Source of the DNA: Marsupella aquatica
Taxonomy: Eukaryota > Marchantiophyta
NCBI GenBank assembly: GCA_973895155.1
Contig: OZ316896.1
Coordinates: 14,012,001 to 14,076,000, forward strand
Reading direction: 5' to 3'
Length of the DNA: 64,000 bases
Of the stretch, positions 45,940 through 57,791 are shown in pieces. The position numbers and the translations under genes are program-made. Position 1 is the first letter of the stretch. The number at the start of each line of letters is the position of its first letter. The notes below the pieces were generated by a model. The model was not told the origin of the DNA. It saw only the letters and a program-made list of their open reading frames with translations, and searched no databases.

Positions 45940-48110
45940 AGCCCACAAAGTGTGACTTTCACCCAAGTACGCCAACAAAATTCATACTCATCCGATCGCA
46001 ACAAATGACCTGACCAGAGGACTCCCTCAGTGCCTGACGCCCTGATCCACTGTCGTATTAGTTAGTTTGTTTGTTTCTACAGTGGGCCACTCCACTACAG
46101 TACTCTTCAATTCTTTCCGCCCCTGTGGTGTGGACTGTGGAGGGACTAGTCAGGCCAGGCCAGGCCAAGGCCCACTGTGTACCAAAGTGATTGATCCACT
46201 CCTTTGCCCTGTCCTGAAAACGTTAGTTCTCTCCTTTTTAATTGTGTTTTTTGGGGGCACATGTGCAACTGCCCTTCATCTTTTGCAAAATTGAAAACAC
46301 CCTTTATTTTTGTTGGGCGGGACGGAAGAGGAGAATTCCCAAATGTTATCAGAGATAAGGGTGTGAAAGAAAATGCTGATTCGAAGTTTTGATAGAGAAG
46401 TATTCCGTCCACAAATGCTCAATAATCCATCCGAAGGTCAAGTGTTGCAGACCTGAAGAGTATTATTACAATCGGCCATGGCAGGTCTTTTGCCCGAGCG
46501 TTCCTTGCAAAACAACAAAACAACAGAAATTCTTTGTGCCATGATATTGTTCGGGACGGTACCGTTGGGAGTGTGAGCTGAGAGATGGCCATGAGGGCGG
46601 GGAGGCGGCCGCCTCACCCAACACGATCTTTTCCAGAGGGCACAGATGAGGCGAAGGTTTCTTTCTCACCTCACACTCTCATGACAGGCGCACCCCAACC
46701 CAAGCCAACCGACAGGATCGGATGAGGGTCAATCTATCACCGTTGAACCGATTAAATTATCCCCAATTCCTCACTGCTAGTCATGGATATCTCTCGCATA
46801 TCCTCCTCTGGATCCGTCTGCCTGTCTGCCTGTCTGCCTGTCTGCCATAGTTCGCTGCTTCCCAGTTTACACGCCAGATATTCTCTGCCTGAGTGCCTGA
46901 CAAGTGCTCCATAGGGAGTCAAGAAATCTTTCGGGGAAGTTCATAAAGCCGTCAATTTAGTCATTTAATATTCAAGGTGTAGCACCACGGTCTCAAGCTG
47001 TGTACCACAGTACTCCAGTTGTAACCTGGTTCACTGTCGTCACCTGCAAAATAATAATTAAATTTACTTCAGGGCGGGCAGGCAAGGTAGAAAATCTCCC
47101 AGAGACAAACTTTTTCTGAGAGGAGTTTTTTTTTGGGTTTTGGCTGGGTTTATGTTGAAAAGTGTTCACAATTTGAAAACTAAGCTTTCCAGAGCAGTTT
47201 GCCCCATTGTAATTTTTTATTGGGCCGATGCGTCTGGATTTTAGATTCTTCTCAATTTCATTAATTGCCCATGGGCTGGCATGTCTAGTTTCCAAAAAAA
47301 ATTGAGATTGTCCGTTGGGTGCCAGAATTTTTCGGTTGACAATTGCTTGCAAATCTACATACAGACCCCGTGACAAGTTCATCCCAGAATTCCTTGGCAA
47401 GGGGTCTGCCACAACATGAATGGTGGCGTTTGTGGCAACAAGAAAACAAAACTGTTTCTGCTTATTGTCACTCCAGAAAAATTGCTAGACATGGGAATGA
47501 TTGAAACTTTAAAAAACAAATATGTAGCATTGTCATTTGGTAAAAAATAGTTGTTTAAATAGCTTGTAACTACATTGCCACTAAAGATGTTCTAATTTAC
47601 AATACTGTCATTGTAATTATTGTGTCTACATATATGCCATGGTTTTCATATATGTTCACCTTGGTTAGTTTATTGAACTTGTTGTCCTTATACTAAACCG
47701 TGGCATATTTGTAAAAAAAAAAACATGGTAGCATTATCAATTTGAACATCTTTAGTGGCAAAGTAATTAAAGTTATTTTATTAAATGGTAAAAACCTGTT
47801 GTTAACCAATTTATTTACTTTTTAAATTAAAACAAATAACCTGTTTCAATTTAAATTGTTTACTTAAACAAGAAAAATAATTACCTCAGTCCCAAGATGT
47901 GATTAATTGATGCATTTGATCAATTATTTGCAAACAAAGAGGATGGTGGTTTAAAGTGCACAAGGGTCACAAGAAAATCTGCATGATTGTTCTTGGATTT
48001 TCAATATTCGCAAATGAGATAAAATGTGATAATTATAGATAAGGGACAATTTAAACCAGCACTAGTTTAAGTTGGGCACTTGTTCTTTTTGGTTTTCATT
48101 ATGTTGTTTC
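45940..48110. other. Intergenic DNA, no gene seen; small inverted repeat and (CTGTCTGC)n
   Basis: A CTGTCTGC microsatellite lies at 46815-46847. Arms ATTGCCACTAAAGATGTTC (about 47573) and GAACATCTTTAGTGGCA (about 47743) are inverted and extend imperfectly to about 40 bp, enclosing about 150 bp: a foldback or MITE remnant. The 139-codon minus frame at 46993-47412 is unassigned. Confidence 0.5.
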
Positions 48111-48455
48111 TGTTAAGTATAGACGACATTCGCAACGGCAAGCTCATGAACCATCCAATGCACAAGAGTCAACACAGAGAGATACGTGGTTCACCTCCAC
48201 ATGAGGCTACGTCCACGGGAATACACAAGAGCTTTACCGCACTCTAGGTCGACCAGCCATACCAAGCATCCACAGCACAAGCTCTCCCTATCTCTCAACT
48301 AGCTCCGTAACAATGAGCCTTAGTACCCCCAGGGTCTAGCACCAGCCCTGGCTATATACACAACAACACTACCGCTAACATTAGCTAAGTCCTAACCCGA
48401 GTTAGCCTAACTGTGGTTAGCTCATGAGTCACAAGACTAAGAGCAATACCTAACA
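48111..48455 (-). repeat. 3' LTR of the copia element
   Basis: Begins TGTTAAGTATAGACGACATT and ends AGCAATACCTAACA in plus orientation. It contains a minus-strand TATA-like GTGTATATAGCC. It differs from the partner LTR by 11 substitutions, all transitions. A polypurine tract (AAGGGGGAGTT on the minus strand, 48466-48456) directly adjoins its inner edge. Confidence 0.97.
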
Positions 48456-48662
48456 AACTCCCCCTTGACTCTTGTCTTGGGGATTGGACTAATTGCTACC
48501 ATATGGAATCCTCAGCGGGAAGTTCTAGACAATCACCTAAACAGGTCTCCCCCTAAAAACCACAAGGGTTAACTAAGGGTTAACTAGAACTAAGCCGTAG
48601 CCAAACTGGAATGAGTAATTCATATACAAATAGTCACACATTGCTAAATAACTCTACTTGCA

Positions 48663-50583
48663 CTACAACTGCAAAACCTGCAAAGTAGCACGGTGTCTTG
48701 AGAAACTCTCCAAATGAATCACTTTGGTAAAGGCATCAACGGGATTGAGCTTTCCATCAATCTTGACTAGCTCAAAAGTTTTATAAGACACCGTTTGCCT
48801 GATAAAATGGTACCTGATATCAATGTGCTTCACCCTGCTATCCATCACCTGGTTAGCAGCCAAGTGAAGTGCACTTTGACTATCACAGTTTAGAGACATT
48901 TTGCCATGCTCTAAACCCATCTCCGTGATCAACTTGTCCAACCAAATTGCTTCCTTTGCTGCAACTCTGCTTCTGTAGTAGACTGGGATATACACTTCTA
49001 CAAGGTAGATTTCCAACTGATACATCCTCCTCCAAGAGTAAATACATACCCAATTGTTGATCTCCTTGTGTCCAGACAGCCTCCATAGTCAGAATCTACA
49101 TAGCCACCTAACGTTCTATCTGATCTGGCATCAAATAGTAATCCATAGTCCTGTGTTCCCTTCAGATACCTAAGAATCCATTTCACAGCTTCCCAATGTA
49201 CCTTCCCTAGATTTGACATGAATTTGCTAACCTTGCCCATCGCTAGGGCCAAGTCAGGCCTAGTACAAGTCATCAAATACATCAGACTGCCTACTGCCTT
49301 CTCATAAAGAATCTTAGCCATCAGACCTTTCTCCACAACATCCGTAGGAGAGAAAGTCGATGATAACTTGAAATGTGAAGCTAAAGGAATACTTACTGGC
49401 TTACTATTTTCATGTTGAATCGTGCAAGTACCTTCCTCGCATACTTGCCTTGATTCAAGCACAACTGTCTAGTATCAGAGTTCCTAAAAATCTTCATCCC
49501 TCAGATCCTCTTGGCTTTACCAAGATCCTTCATCCTTAATTCAAAACTCAATTTTGCCTTGAGTTTGTCAACTTCAAATTGATCTTTAGCCACAATCAGC
49601 ATGTCATCCACATAAATAACCAGAATGATGAAACCAAACTCATCATTCTTGACTGATTTTGTATACACACAAGGATCATACATCATCCTTGTAAAACCTT
49701 GAGCAACCATGAAATCATCAAACCGCTTGTTCCATTGTCTAGGAGATTGCTTCAATCCATACAAGGACTTGAGTAATTTGCAAACTAAGTTCTCTTGGCC
49801 CTTCTTCATAAAGTCTAGTGGTTGTCTCATGAAGATCATCTCTTCCAAGTTGCCATAGAGAAAAGCAGTAACAACATCCATCTAATCCATCACCAGACCA
49901 AAAAACACAACAAGCTGACACAAGATCCGAATTGTGGAATACTTAGCCACCGGTGAAAAGACCTCATTGTAGTCCACTCCTTTCTCCTGAGTGAACCCCT
50001 TGGCAACAAGCCTTGCCTTGTAGATCTTATCTCCACCCTCTAAAGAACTGTCCTTCAACTTGTAAATCCACTTGTTGTCCACCACTTGCTGACCTCTTGG
50101 AAGCTCCATGAGCTCCCATGTCTTGTTGTCACTCAAAGATTGCAACTCCCTCTGCATTGTTGCATTCCACTCATGCTTCTGTTGTGAAGCACAAGCCTCA
50201 TTGTACGAAGAAGGTTCTCCTTCTTCCAAGATCAAAGCCATATCATCATCATTAGGTACAATGTCAATATCATCTAGCTTAGATGAGTCTGCCCATTGAC
50301 CATACCTGGTAGGAGCTCTAGTAGAACGACTGGAAGTTCTTCTAGTAGATGATACAAGCTGATCTACTGCTGCTGCTGGCTGAATTTGAGGTACCCCAAC
50401 AACTATATGCTCCTCTTGTTCCATCACAGGAACCAGCTCCAGGCCCGGAGCTTCTCCATCTCTCCTGTCATGAACATCATCATGACTAATCTCCCCCTCA
50501 ACCCGGTCCGGGATGGGAGATTTCTCCTTTGTCAGTATGGGAGTTTTGAGAACTCTCCCCCTCCTTTGATGATCTGGATTCAT
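48663..50583 (-). pseudogene. Copia pol: reverse transcriptase and RNase H, with stops and frameshifts
   Basis: 50583-49882 carries the linker and start of the RT domain (WIYKLKDSSLEGG, ARLVAKGFTQEKGVDYNEVF, PVAKYSTIR). A TAG at 49882-49884 stands where related elements have a Gln codon just before MDVVTAFLYGNL. 49881-49500 holds the catalytic core LVIYVDDMLIVAKD; YVDD is encoded at 49614-49603. A TGA then interrupts AKRI-GMKIF. 49462-48998 gives MYLMTCTRPDLALAMGKVSK and YVDSDYGGCLDTRRSTIGYV. A frameshift near 49000 leads to 49025-48663 with AAKEAIWLDKLI, DSQSALHLA and HIDIRYHFIR, the RNase H end. At least two stops and one frameshift make it non-functional. Confidence 0.93.
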
Positions 50584-51125
50584 TAAAGGACACCTCTACT
50601 GACAATTAGCTTACAGATTACTGGATCCCATAATCTATAACCCTTCACACCTTTCTGATAGTCAAGGAAAAATAATGCATTTCTTTGACTTGGACTCCAG
50701 CTTGGATCAAAGTTGGGAAGGTGTAAGTACATAAGCATCACATCCAAAAATCCTCAGATGTGAGTAATCTACTCGACGCCCGTACCTCATTTCAAATGGA
50801 GTCTTGAATCCAATAGAACTTGATGGAGAGAAATTTACCAAATAAGTTGCAGTGTTGACAACTTCAGCCCAAACTCATGTGGTAAGCATGATTGACTTAA
50901 CATACTCCTCGAGCGTTCCAATAGTGTTTGGTTGAGCCTCTCAAAAATACCATTTTGCTTAGGAGTATAACTTGTTGTGAGATGGCGAGTAATTCCCTGC
51001 TCCTTACAATACGTTCCAAATTTTTTGGAACTGTAAACTGCCGTTATCCGATCAAAGATATCTCACCTTATTACTAGTCTGATTCTCAACTTGGGCTTTC
51101 CACTCCTTAAAAGTGGTAAAAACAT
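50584..51125 (-). pseudogene. Copia integrase, C-terminal part, degenerate
   Basis: In shifting minus-strand frames I read VFTTFKEWKAQVENQTSNKV, SDNGS (where SDNGGE is usual, after a stop), YCKEQGITRHLTTSYTPKQN, GIFERLNQTLLERSRSM, then GFKTPFEMRYGRRVDYSHLR. These are the latter half of the integrase core and the region before RT. The upstream zinc finger and first catalytic Asp are missing because the preceding segment is inverted. Confidence 0.85.
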
Positions 51126-51164
51126 CAGACTTATTGTGTATAAAGTATATTCACACATACTAAT

Positions 51165-52010
51165 ACATTTTGTATAATGAGGTGGTGAGTTCTTTAGTGT
51201 CTGATGATGCTCAGAAGAAGTTGGGTCAAGCACAGACAACATCTTCTTCTGGCACTGCGTTGAACGTTAACCGTGGAAGACCAGCGCAACGCACGAATGG
51301 GCAGAACAGATTTAGATCTGCATCACGGGGAGATCTAAATCTAGAGGGAAGTCACAAGAGAGGAAGTCTCTTGCCTGTTGGAGATGTGGCAAGCCTGGCT
51401 ACATGAAAAGGGATTGTCGAGTAAAGGACCCTACTGCATCAACTAACACGGCATCAAGCGCACATGAGGTAGATTTACTCGATGATGATGACATATTGTG
51501 ATGCCAAAGTTATGCTCTCAACGTAGTGTCAAATCCAGGTAGTGATGACTGGATTCTAGATAGTGCATGTACCTTTCACATTTGCTCTAGGAGAGATTTT
51601 TTCAATTCTTACACGGTTTCCAACGGTTCAGTGTGATGGGAAATGAGATCCCATGTCAAGTGATTGGACTTGGATATGTTAGATTTCAGATGCTTGATGG
51701 TGTTGTGAGAACGTTAAGGAATGTGAGACATATTCCCAGCATGATGAAAAATCTTGTTTCACTTGGAGTTTTAGAAGCAAATGGCCATCGGTGGAGTTCT
51801 GCTAATAGTGTCCTAGAGGTTTCAACTGGTACTAAAGTTATATTGAAGGGAAAGAGACATAAAAATCTATACGTTTTGGAGGGCAATGTAGTCTGTGATG
51901 AAGCCAATGTAACCTTCTCTCATGAGGAGACGGCCCAGCTGTGGCACTTCCGCTTGGGCCACATGAGTGAAAAAGGTTTGGCTATTGGTCTCATGAAAAG
52001 AGTAGTATGA
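51165..52010 (+). pseudogene. Copia gag C-terminus, protease and pre-integrase domain, inverted
   Basis: This block reads on the plus strand, opposite to the rest of the element. It runs VSSLVSDDAQKKLGQAQTTS, a CCHC zinc knuckle CWRCGKPGYMKRDC (about 51372-51413), the aspartic-protease motif DWILDSACTFHIC (about 51550; G of the usual DSG/DSA position is A), then VRHIPSMMKNLVSLGVLE and AQLWHFRLGHMSEKGL of the gag-pre-integrase domain. Frameshifts lie between knuckle and protease and near 51635. The order within the block is normal; only its orientation is reversed. Confidence 0.88.
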
Positions 52011-52400
52011 TGGAGAGGAGGAGATTTCTATGAAGCAGTGGAGACAGGAGTAGGTGATTGCTGTCAATACAATGATGCTATACCTCAAGCCGCATATCAT
52101 CAAGAAGTTGGATGATTATGATGATTGCACATCACTCTTCAAGACCCTAAGAGAGAAGTACTACCGGGAAGATGCGTTAGACCGGCTGTACAAGAAGTCT
52201 CTCTTGATGAGCCTTAGGCTCAAGGAAGGGAGCAAGTTGTAGGATCACCTAGATGAGTTTGACAATCTAGCGATGGATCTGTCAAACCTAGGTAAGGGAG
52301 TTAAAGATGAGGATAAGACCTTACTTTTGCTAAGCTCCTTACCCCCATCTTATCAGGGCTTGAAATAGGTGCTCTTGTACAGAGATCTAAAGTCTGGTAT
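52011..52400 (+). pseudogene. Copia gag central part, plus-strand copy
   Basis: It directly follows the pre-integrase block and encodes MMLYLKPHIIKKLDDYDDCT, LREKYYREDALDRLYKKSLL and DHLDEFDNLAMDLSNLGKGV, with internal stops. About 310 bp of it is an inverted, roughly 90% similar partner of 52406-52718, so the two can fold into a long hairpin. Both copies share the TAG in RQE-stop-VI. Confidence 0.88.
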
Positions 52401-52405
52401 TAGAG

Positions 52406-52918
52406 CTTATTCTCATCTTGAACTCCCTTACCCAGGTTTGACAGATCCACCGCTAGACTGTCAAACTCATCCAGGTGATCCTGCAGCTTGCTCCTTTCCT
52501 TGAGCCTAAGGCTCATCAAGAGAGACTTCTTGTACAGCCGATCTGACGCATCTTCCCAGTAGTACTTCTCTCTTAGGGCCTTGAAGAGTGACGCGCAATC
52601 CGCACAATCATCCAGCTTCCTGATGATATGCGGCTTAAAGTATAGCATCACTACATTGACAACAATCACCTACTCCTGTCTCCACTACTTCACAGAAATC
52701 TCCTCCTCTCCATCATACTGTTCTCGCGAAGAGAGCAAATGAGCTAAGCCCATGGCCCAAAGAACACCCTTCACTTGCTTCTCCCATAGCAAGTAATCAG
52801 TACGACCATCGTACTTCTCCACCTCAAACTTCACTCCTCCAAATCTCGTCATCTCTCTCTTCTTCCCAACTACCGAAAGCTCTGGTAGTAGAACAACTTC
52901 CTCCACTACACGCCGCAC
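52406..52918 (-). pseudogene. Copia gag N-terminal and central part
   Basis: In element orientation this is the expected gag start: TRFGGVKFEVEKYDGRTDYL, LWEKQVKGVLWAMGLAHLL, then after two TAG stops VVMLYFKPHIIRKLDDCADC and LREKYYWEDASDRLYKKSLL. The frame ends at the inversion boundary near 52405. One of the stops (K-TAG-W) is CAG in the inverted partner, a C-to-T change. Confidence 0.88.
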
Positions 52919-54660
52919 CGGTGATCATATCGGTGATACTTGTTTCTCCTCAAATGGTAGCAGCTCCTTCTCAAATGGTAGCAACTCCTCCTCAGACTCT
53001 TCGTCTGACCGTCACAATCCTGAAGCTCCATCGACATTGATTCTTCCAGTATTCTCCAAGTCACTCATATGAAATAATCACGAAAAAACATCTTTTTTCG
53101 GAACTTCTCATAAAACTCAAAACTCAACACCGCCGCGTAGCCCACAAAGCTAGGAGTCCAATACTGAAAGTCAAAATCAAAATCAAAATTTGACGGAAAA
53201 GTTATTCAAATTTTGGTCGGGGTGGGTAAAACCTTGGGAAACTCCCCCGTTTTGACCACCTCAGGGAATAACCAAAATACCAAGTACAACCTGTCGTCGG
53301 AATCGTGATTTGATCGGTGCGCCGCGTTGCTAACTTCAATGGCTACAACCTTGCCAAAAAAGAACCAAAATAGTTACCGTTTAGCGCACAAAATCTTTGT
53401 TGGACGGCCCAAAAACAGCTCTCTGTTTTTGGGAATATTCTTGCACAGTCGGACAGGGCTCATAGGGGGCCGTTCCCCCTGTCAAAGCAGTTAAAACGGA
53501 GGGCGGCAGGTCCCAGCACAAGGAGAGAACCAAGGAGAAGAAAAATGGCATAAATAGGGCCCTAAAGGGGGTGATGAGCCCTGTATAGAAAAAAAGCTGG
53601 TATTGGGCCGGGGGTAACGCCAATGTAGTATCGGGGCGGCTGCGTACGCAATACACTGAAGGCTGATGGTGGAGGGAATGAAACGGCGAGGGGGGGCGGG
53701 AGGTCGGAGCGACCGGCAGCCAGCCCGGTCGCGAGCGGGGTGACTAAAGGGGGGGCGGGGCGCGAAGGGAAGGGGCAGCGAGCCCCGACAAGTCTTGGGC
53801 ACGCAAAAAGTGTCAGCCAGTGCAACGTGAGGTAGCCGGGGGAAGCGATCGGCGAGGAGGGGAGGGGGAGTACGTGTATGCGAGGGCAGTATGCGTATGC
53901 GGGGCAGGGCCGGGCACATACACACGTTTTCGTGTGTATAAACACACAAAAAATGCCCTAAACCCCCTTAACAAGGGAAAATTGACCCTCCCGTAGAAAA
54001 AGTCAAGTACACACCTTAACCGCCACTCTTTTTTATGACAAAAGTGAATGCCGCCGACGAGAAATGTTGCCAAATTGCACCGGCACAGTCTGCAGCTTCA
54101 GCAAAGTAAAAACTTCCGTCGCATCGCCTTCACTCCGCGTCAAGTGCCAATCCCGGACTCAAAACAACCGCCTCGCCACGATCAAACCGTTGAGCCATAG
54201 CACTTCGCATTTCTTCCACCGAGTCGGACGTCACGAAGAGAAACCTGGTTTAGATGGGAACAAACTCCATAGCCTGTGAAAAAACCTGAAATTCTCCTTC
54301 ACTCGTCACGTCACACTCGGTAATAACTCGACAGCAATTCAACTACCAAAACAACCAGATCGCCATAACCTCCAACATGCGACACCTCCTACACAGCATA
54401 GCTCACACCGTTGAAAAATGCAAACTCTGGTCTCTCCCCCGAAAACCCGTCGAACACGAATAAAACTTGAACGACGCAAACTTTGATTCCTCCGCACCAC
54501 GGATACCAATCAGTGAGTTCTAACCACCGTTAGAGAGCCCTCTCACTAACCTATCCGCTCAGTCACACACATTCAAGTTTCATGCGACGAAACTCCGAAT
54601 GTATCACCGACAATGAATGCTGGAAAAAACCATCACGAAAAAACCTCGTCACCTCCCATA
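52919..54660 (-). other. Copia leader between PBS and gag, with a GC-rich core
   Basis: Unusually long untranslated leader (about 1.7 kb). The portion 53460-53950 is strikingly GC-rich with G-tracts on the plus strand, unlike the rest of the element. Overlapping Pro/Arg-rich open frames (for example 53949-53491) reflect composition; I see no envelope-like or other domain. Confidence 0.6.
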
Positions 54661-54677
54661 CATGCTCTAATACCAAT
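54661..54677 (-). promoter_or_regulatory. Primer binding site of the copia element
   Basis: Minus-strand sequence ATTGGTATTAGAGCATG adjoins the inner end of the 5' LTR. It matches the usual initiator-Met tRNA primer site TGGTATCAGAGC with one transition. Confidence 0.9.
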
Positions 54678-55022
54678 TGTTGAGTATAGACGACATTTGC
54701 AACGGCAAGCCCATGAACCATCCAACGCACAAGAGTCAACACAGAGAGATACGTGGTTCACCTCCACATGAGGCTACGTCCACGGGAACACACAAGAGCT
54801 TTATTGCACTCTAGGCCGACCAGCCATACCAAGCATCCACAGTGCAAGCTCTTCCTATCTCTCAACTAGCTCCGTAACAATGAGCCTTAGTACCCCCAGG
54901 GTCTAGCACCAGCCCTGGCTATATACACAACAACACTACCGCTAACATTAGCTAAGTCCTAACCCGAGTTAGCCTAACTGTGGTTAGCTCATGAGTCACA
55001 AGACTAAGAGCAATACCTAACA
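54678..55022 (-). repeat. 5' LTR of the copia element
   Basis: 345 bp, starting TGTTGAGTATAGACGACATT in plus orientation and ending CCTAACA, followed by the GTTTC target duplication at 55023. The same TATA-like site as in the partner is present at the inner half. Confidence 0.97.
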
Positions 55023-55027
55023 GTTTC

Positions 55028-57640
55028 TGAGCAACTGGAGTAATGTTTGCATCAAAAGAGTTGTTTAGCCAAGATCTTGTAGTCTCAAGTCCCTTTTGGG
55101 TAAGTTTTTTACTCTTGCTACCTAGCTTGGGGACTTGCTTACAAAATAAACTTGAAGAAAACTTGGTGTCCCAAAACATTTTAATGACTCTCATCAAACC
55201 AACCAGATGAAAGAGATTGAAGGGCAAGCAAAAAGATAAATGCCAGATAAGATGTGGGGACAAAAGTAAGAAAGAAATGGGTGGAAGGTTAGGGTGGGCA
55301 AGGAGGGGGGAATTTTGGGGTTGCAAGCTACCATTTAGTTGAGCTTTAATCAGTACTTAGTCTCCACTTTGTGGATTGTTAGTTAAGGTTAGCCACTAAT
55401 TATTGAAATATGGTATGTTCATTGACTGAATCGATTGAAGTCTAGTAGCGCGGCACTCCGGTAGGTTTTTTTGCTTGAATTGCATAAAATCCAGCGAGGG
55501 GGAAGCAGTTTTCCAGAGTGTCTTTTAAAGAAGTCAGCAACACGGAAAAAATTCCAACCAAACTCCCAATAACATTAGAGTTCAAACTATGTTGTATGGT
55601 AGTATCTATTTCTACACATCCTATTCAGGGAAACCTTTTTATTTCTTGCCAATGCAATGCGCATGGATGAATCAGGTTTACTTTTTAGTGTGCGAAATGC
55701 CTCGAGTGTTACCAAGCACTATGGTATGTTGTGCTAAATTACATTTTTTTTCCTCTTCTTGTGATACTGACAGGTTGAAAAATAAAGAAACCAAGTAACA
55801 GGTGTCATAGCCCTACCCGCCCACCCAAAGGAACCCTGGATCACCAAGAGAACAATCGTACTGTATTGGAATTACTTATCCAGCCCTTGTTTTTTTAAAA
55901 GAGTTTTGCCAACTTCTACACTAACTATTGTCTTCTGCCAAAACAAACACTCGGGCCATGCATTTCAATAGACGACAAAGGTTTCCAATAGACCCCTGCA
56001 TGTTCTATTTGGAAATGTGCTTTGAGTGCAATCTTTCAATGGTGCTTTTGTCTCAAATGTCCAGTTGTGCCTTTGCTGTGTCATTAGAACATCTGCTTGT
56101 CTTTCATTAAACCACAACTGCCCCTATAAAGGGCTACAGGTAACCTGTAGCTCTCATTGTAAAGAGCACAGATTCAGAAATGAGCTTTGGGCTCCACAAA
56201 AGGTGCTAGTGTTCCACCTTTTATGGTGAGTAGTGAGACATGGAATGAGGCTTTTATAGTGGCAGGTGTGGTTTAAGCACTCTCCCAAACAGAGTGTTTA
56301 GGCACTTTCTTGCAACTAGTACTATTCAAGTAAAAAATATGCTTTACATATGATAACAAGCTCGACTTAGCCATCTGGCAACTACAACTGCCCGGAATGG
56401 ATCATTTTTGATTTGGACATTCATCCAGAATTATATTTGGGGAAAATTTTGGCTACTACCCAATTGTGCCATTCAAGGAACTGGACCCTACAAGTCTCCG
56501 TCCAAGTCAGATATTTGGCTATTGGGCATCATAATTTTGCCACTTGCCTGATGGTCCCCATCATTACCACAACAAAGACAGTCAATTTTGTGGTGGGGGA
56601 GTTTTCCAGTTGTGTCTTCCTAGGCCCCACTTTAGTGCATCCTCATCAGCCCATCACATTGGTAGTATCATGCGCCATCACCTTGATAGTGAGTAACAAG
56701 AGTAGATGGACACTTCAGTATTTGGGTTGGTGTCATCCTGTGCTGAAATGATATGCTATCACAAGCCCTATGCCCGTGCGTTGCACGACGCAATGACGGC
56801 CGGCCCATAGGGAGTTGGGCTGGGGGGCGAGAGGCAGGGGTGAGCGCATCGGGACCGAGGGGAGGTTGAAGCAGGGCGTCAGGGTGAGGCATTGCGAGCA
56901 TTGATGCCCATATACGTATATCGTGAGGGGGGCCCATAATGAAGGCACAGGCGTGGGAGGCCTCGCCAGAGAGGGCAAGTGCTAATCAAACGGATACGAT
57001 AATACTCTAAAATATTTAACGGCCGGTTTTGATTCGCCAATTCTGGATTTCGTAATGGGATGAAGGACAAAAAAAGGCGGGATCACTAATTATAGTTGTA
57101 GATTATAAGTTCTAGTACATTTCAAGGTGCTCTACTTCAAGTTTTTTCACCCAAGAGTAGAATTCAGATCCATGGTAATATTGCAGTCTTATACTACAAT
57201 TGGTATTTTATACCACAAAAAAACTTGACTTTTCAATATTGCTTCTGGATGTAAGAGTAACTTCCCTCACGAGTACCTTTGAGCGAAAGAGGGGATGCCA
57301 ATGATTTGAAAAGAATTCAGGTTGCATAAGAGAAACCATACCTCAGAGAAACTTCTACCATGCATCAAAGATTCCATCATTAATTCGGGTCAAGAAACAG
57401 GTACAACGAGATTTAAGGTCAAAACAGACAAAACGTTCTTGAATTTCAGAGAAATCTCAACTGGACAGACTTTTCAAGCCGAGATGTGGTGGACAGCCTC
57501 AGTGTCCCAGAATCTCTGTTCTGCATCGATAGACTCGCCCCTGGAATATATGGTCCTAGACTATGTGTTAAAGCCATGACATGGTAAGTGTGACGTGAGA
57601 AGAAGATTCATCCTCGAATTCATTGAGCACAAAATTTAAT
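55028..57640. other. Intergenic DNA, no gene seen
   Basis: 55028 onward continues the host sequence interrupted at 48110. A GC-rich patch at 56765-56985 contains a run of G-rich phrases. Short frames (for example 56413-56751) are unassigned. No promoter or RNA gene was recognised. Confidence 0.5.
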
Positions 57641-57791
57641 TATGCGATCCAAGTTCCAGCTCACAGCTATCGACACAACAAGACACGACAAATATCAACA
57701 GAACTTTCTCTTCAGAGCTTCCTCATTGAAGTTCAAACGATCTCAGAATAACTTGACTTTTCTCCAGTCGTCGACATCAAATGTAGAACAA

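Larger units (their letters stand above)
48111..55022 (-). mobile_element. Full-length Ty1/copia LTR retrotransposon, internally rearranged
   Basis: Both ends are defined by 345-bp LTRs (48111-48455 and 54678-55022) running TG...CA, flanked by the 5-bp target duplication GTTTC (48106-48110 and 55023-55027). On the minus strand the order is 5' LTR, PBS, a 1.76-kb leader, gag, an inverted block, then integrase, reverse transcriptase, RNase H, polypurine tract and 3' LTR. The integrase-before-RT order defines Ty1/copia. Every coding section is broken by stops or frameshifts and gag-protease is inverted, so it cannot move on its own. The two LTRs differ at 11 of 345 positions. Confidence 0.97.

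Noticed and set aside
53491-53949. 152-codon Pro-rich ORF in the copia leader as a possible extra viral gene
   Set aside because: No signal, membrane or known domain; overlapping frames are equally open because of GC bias.
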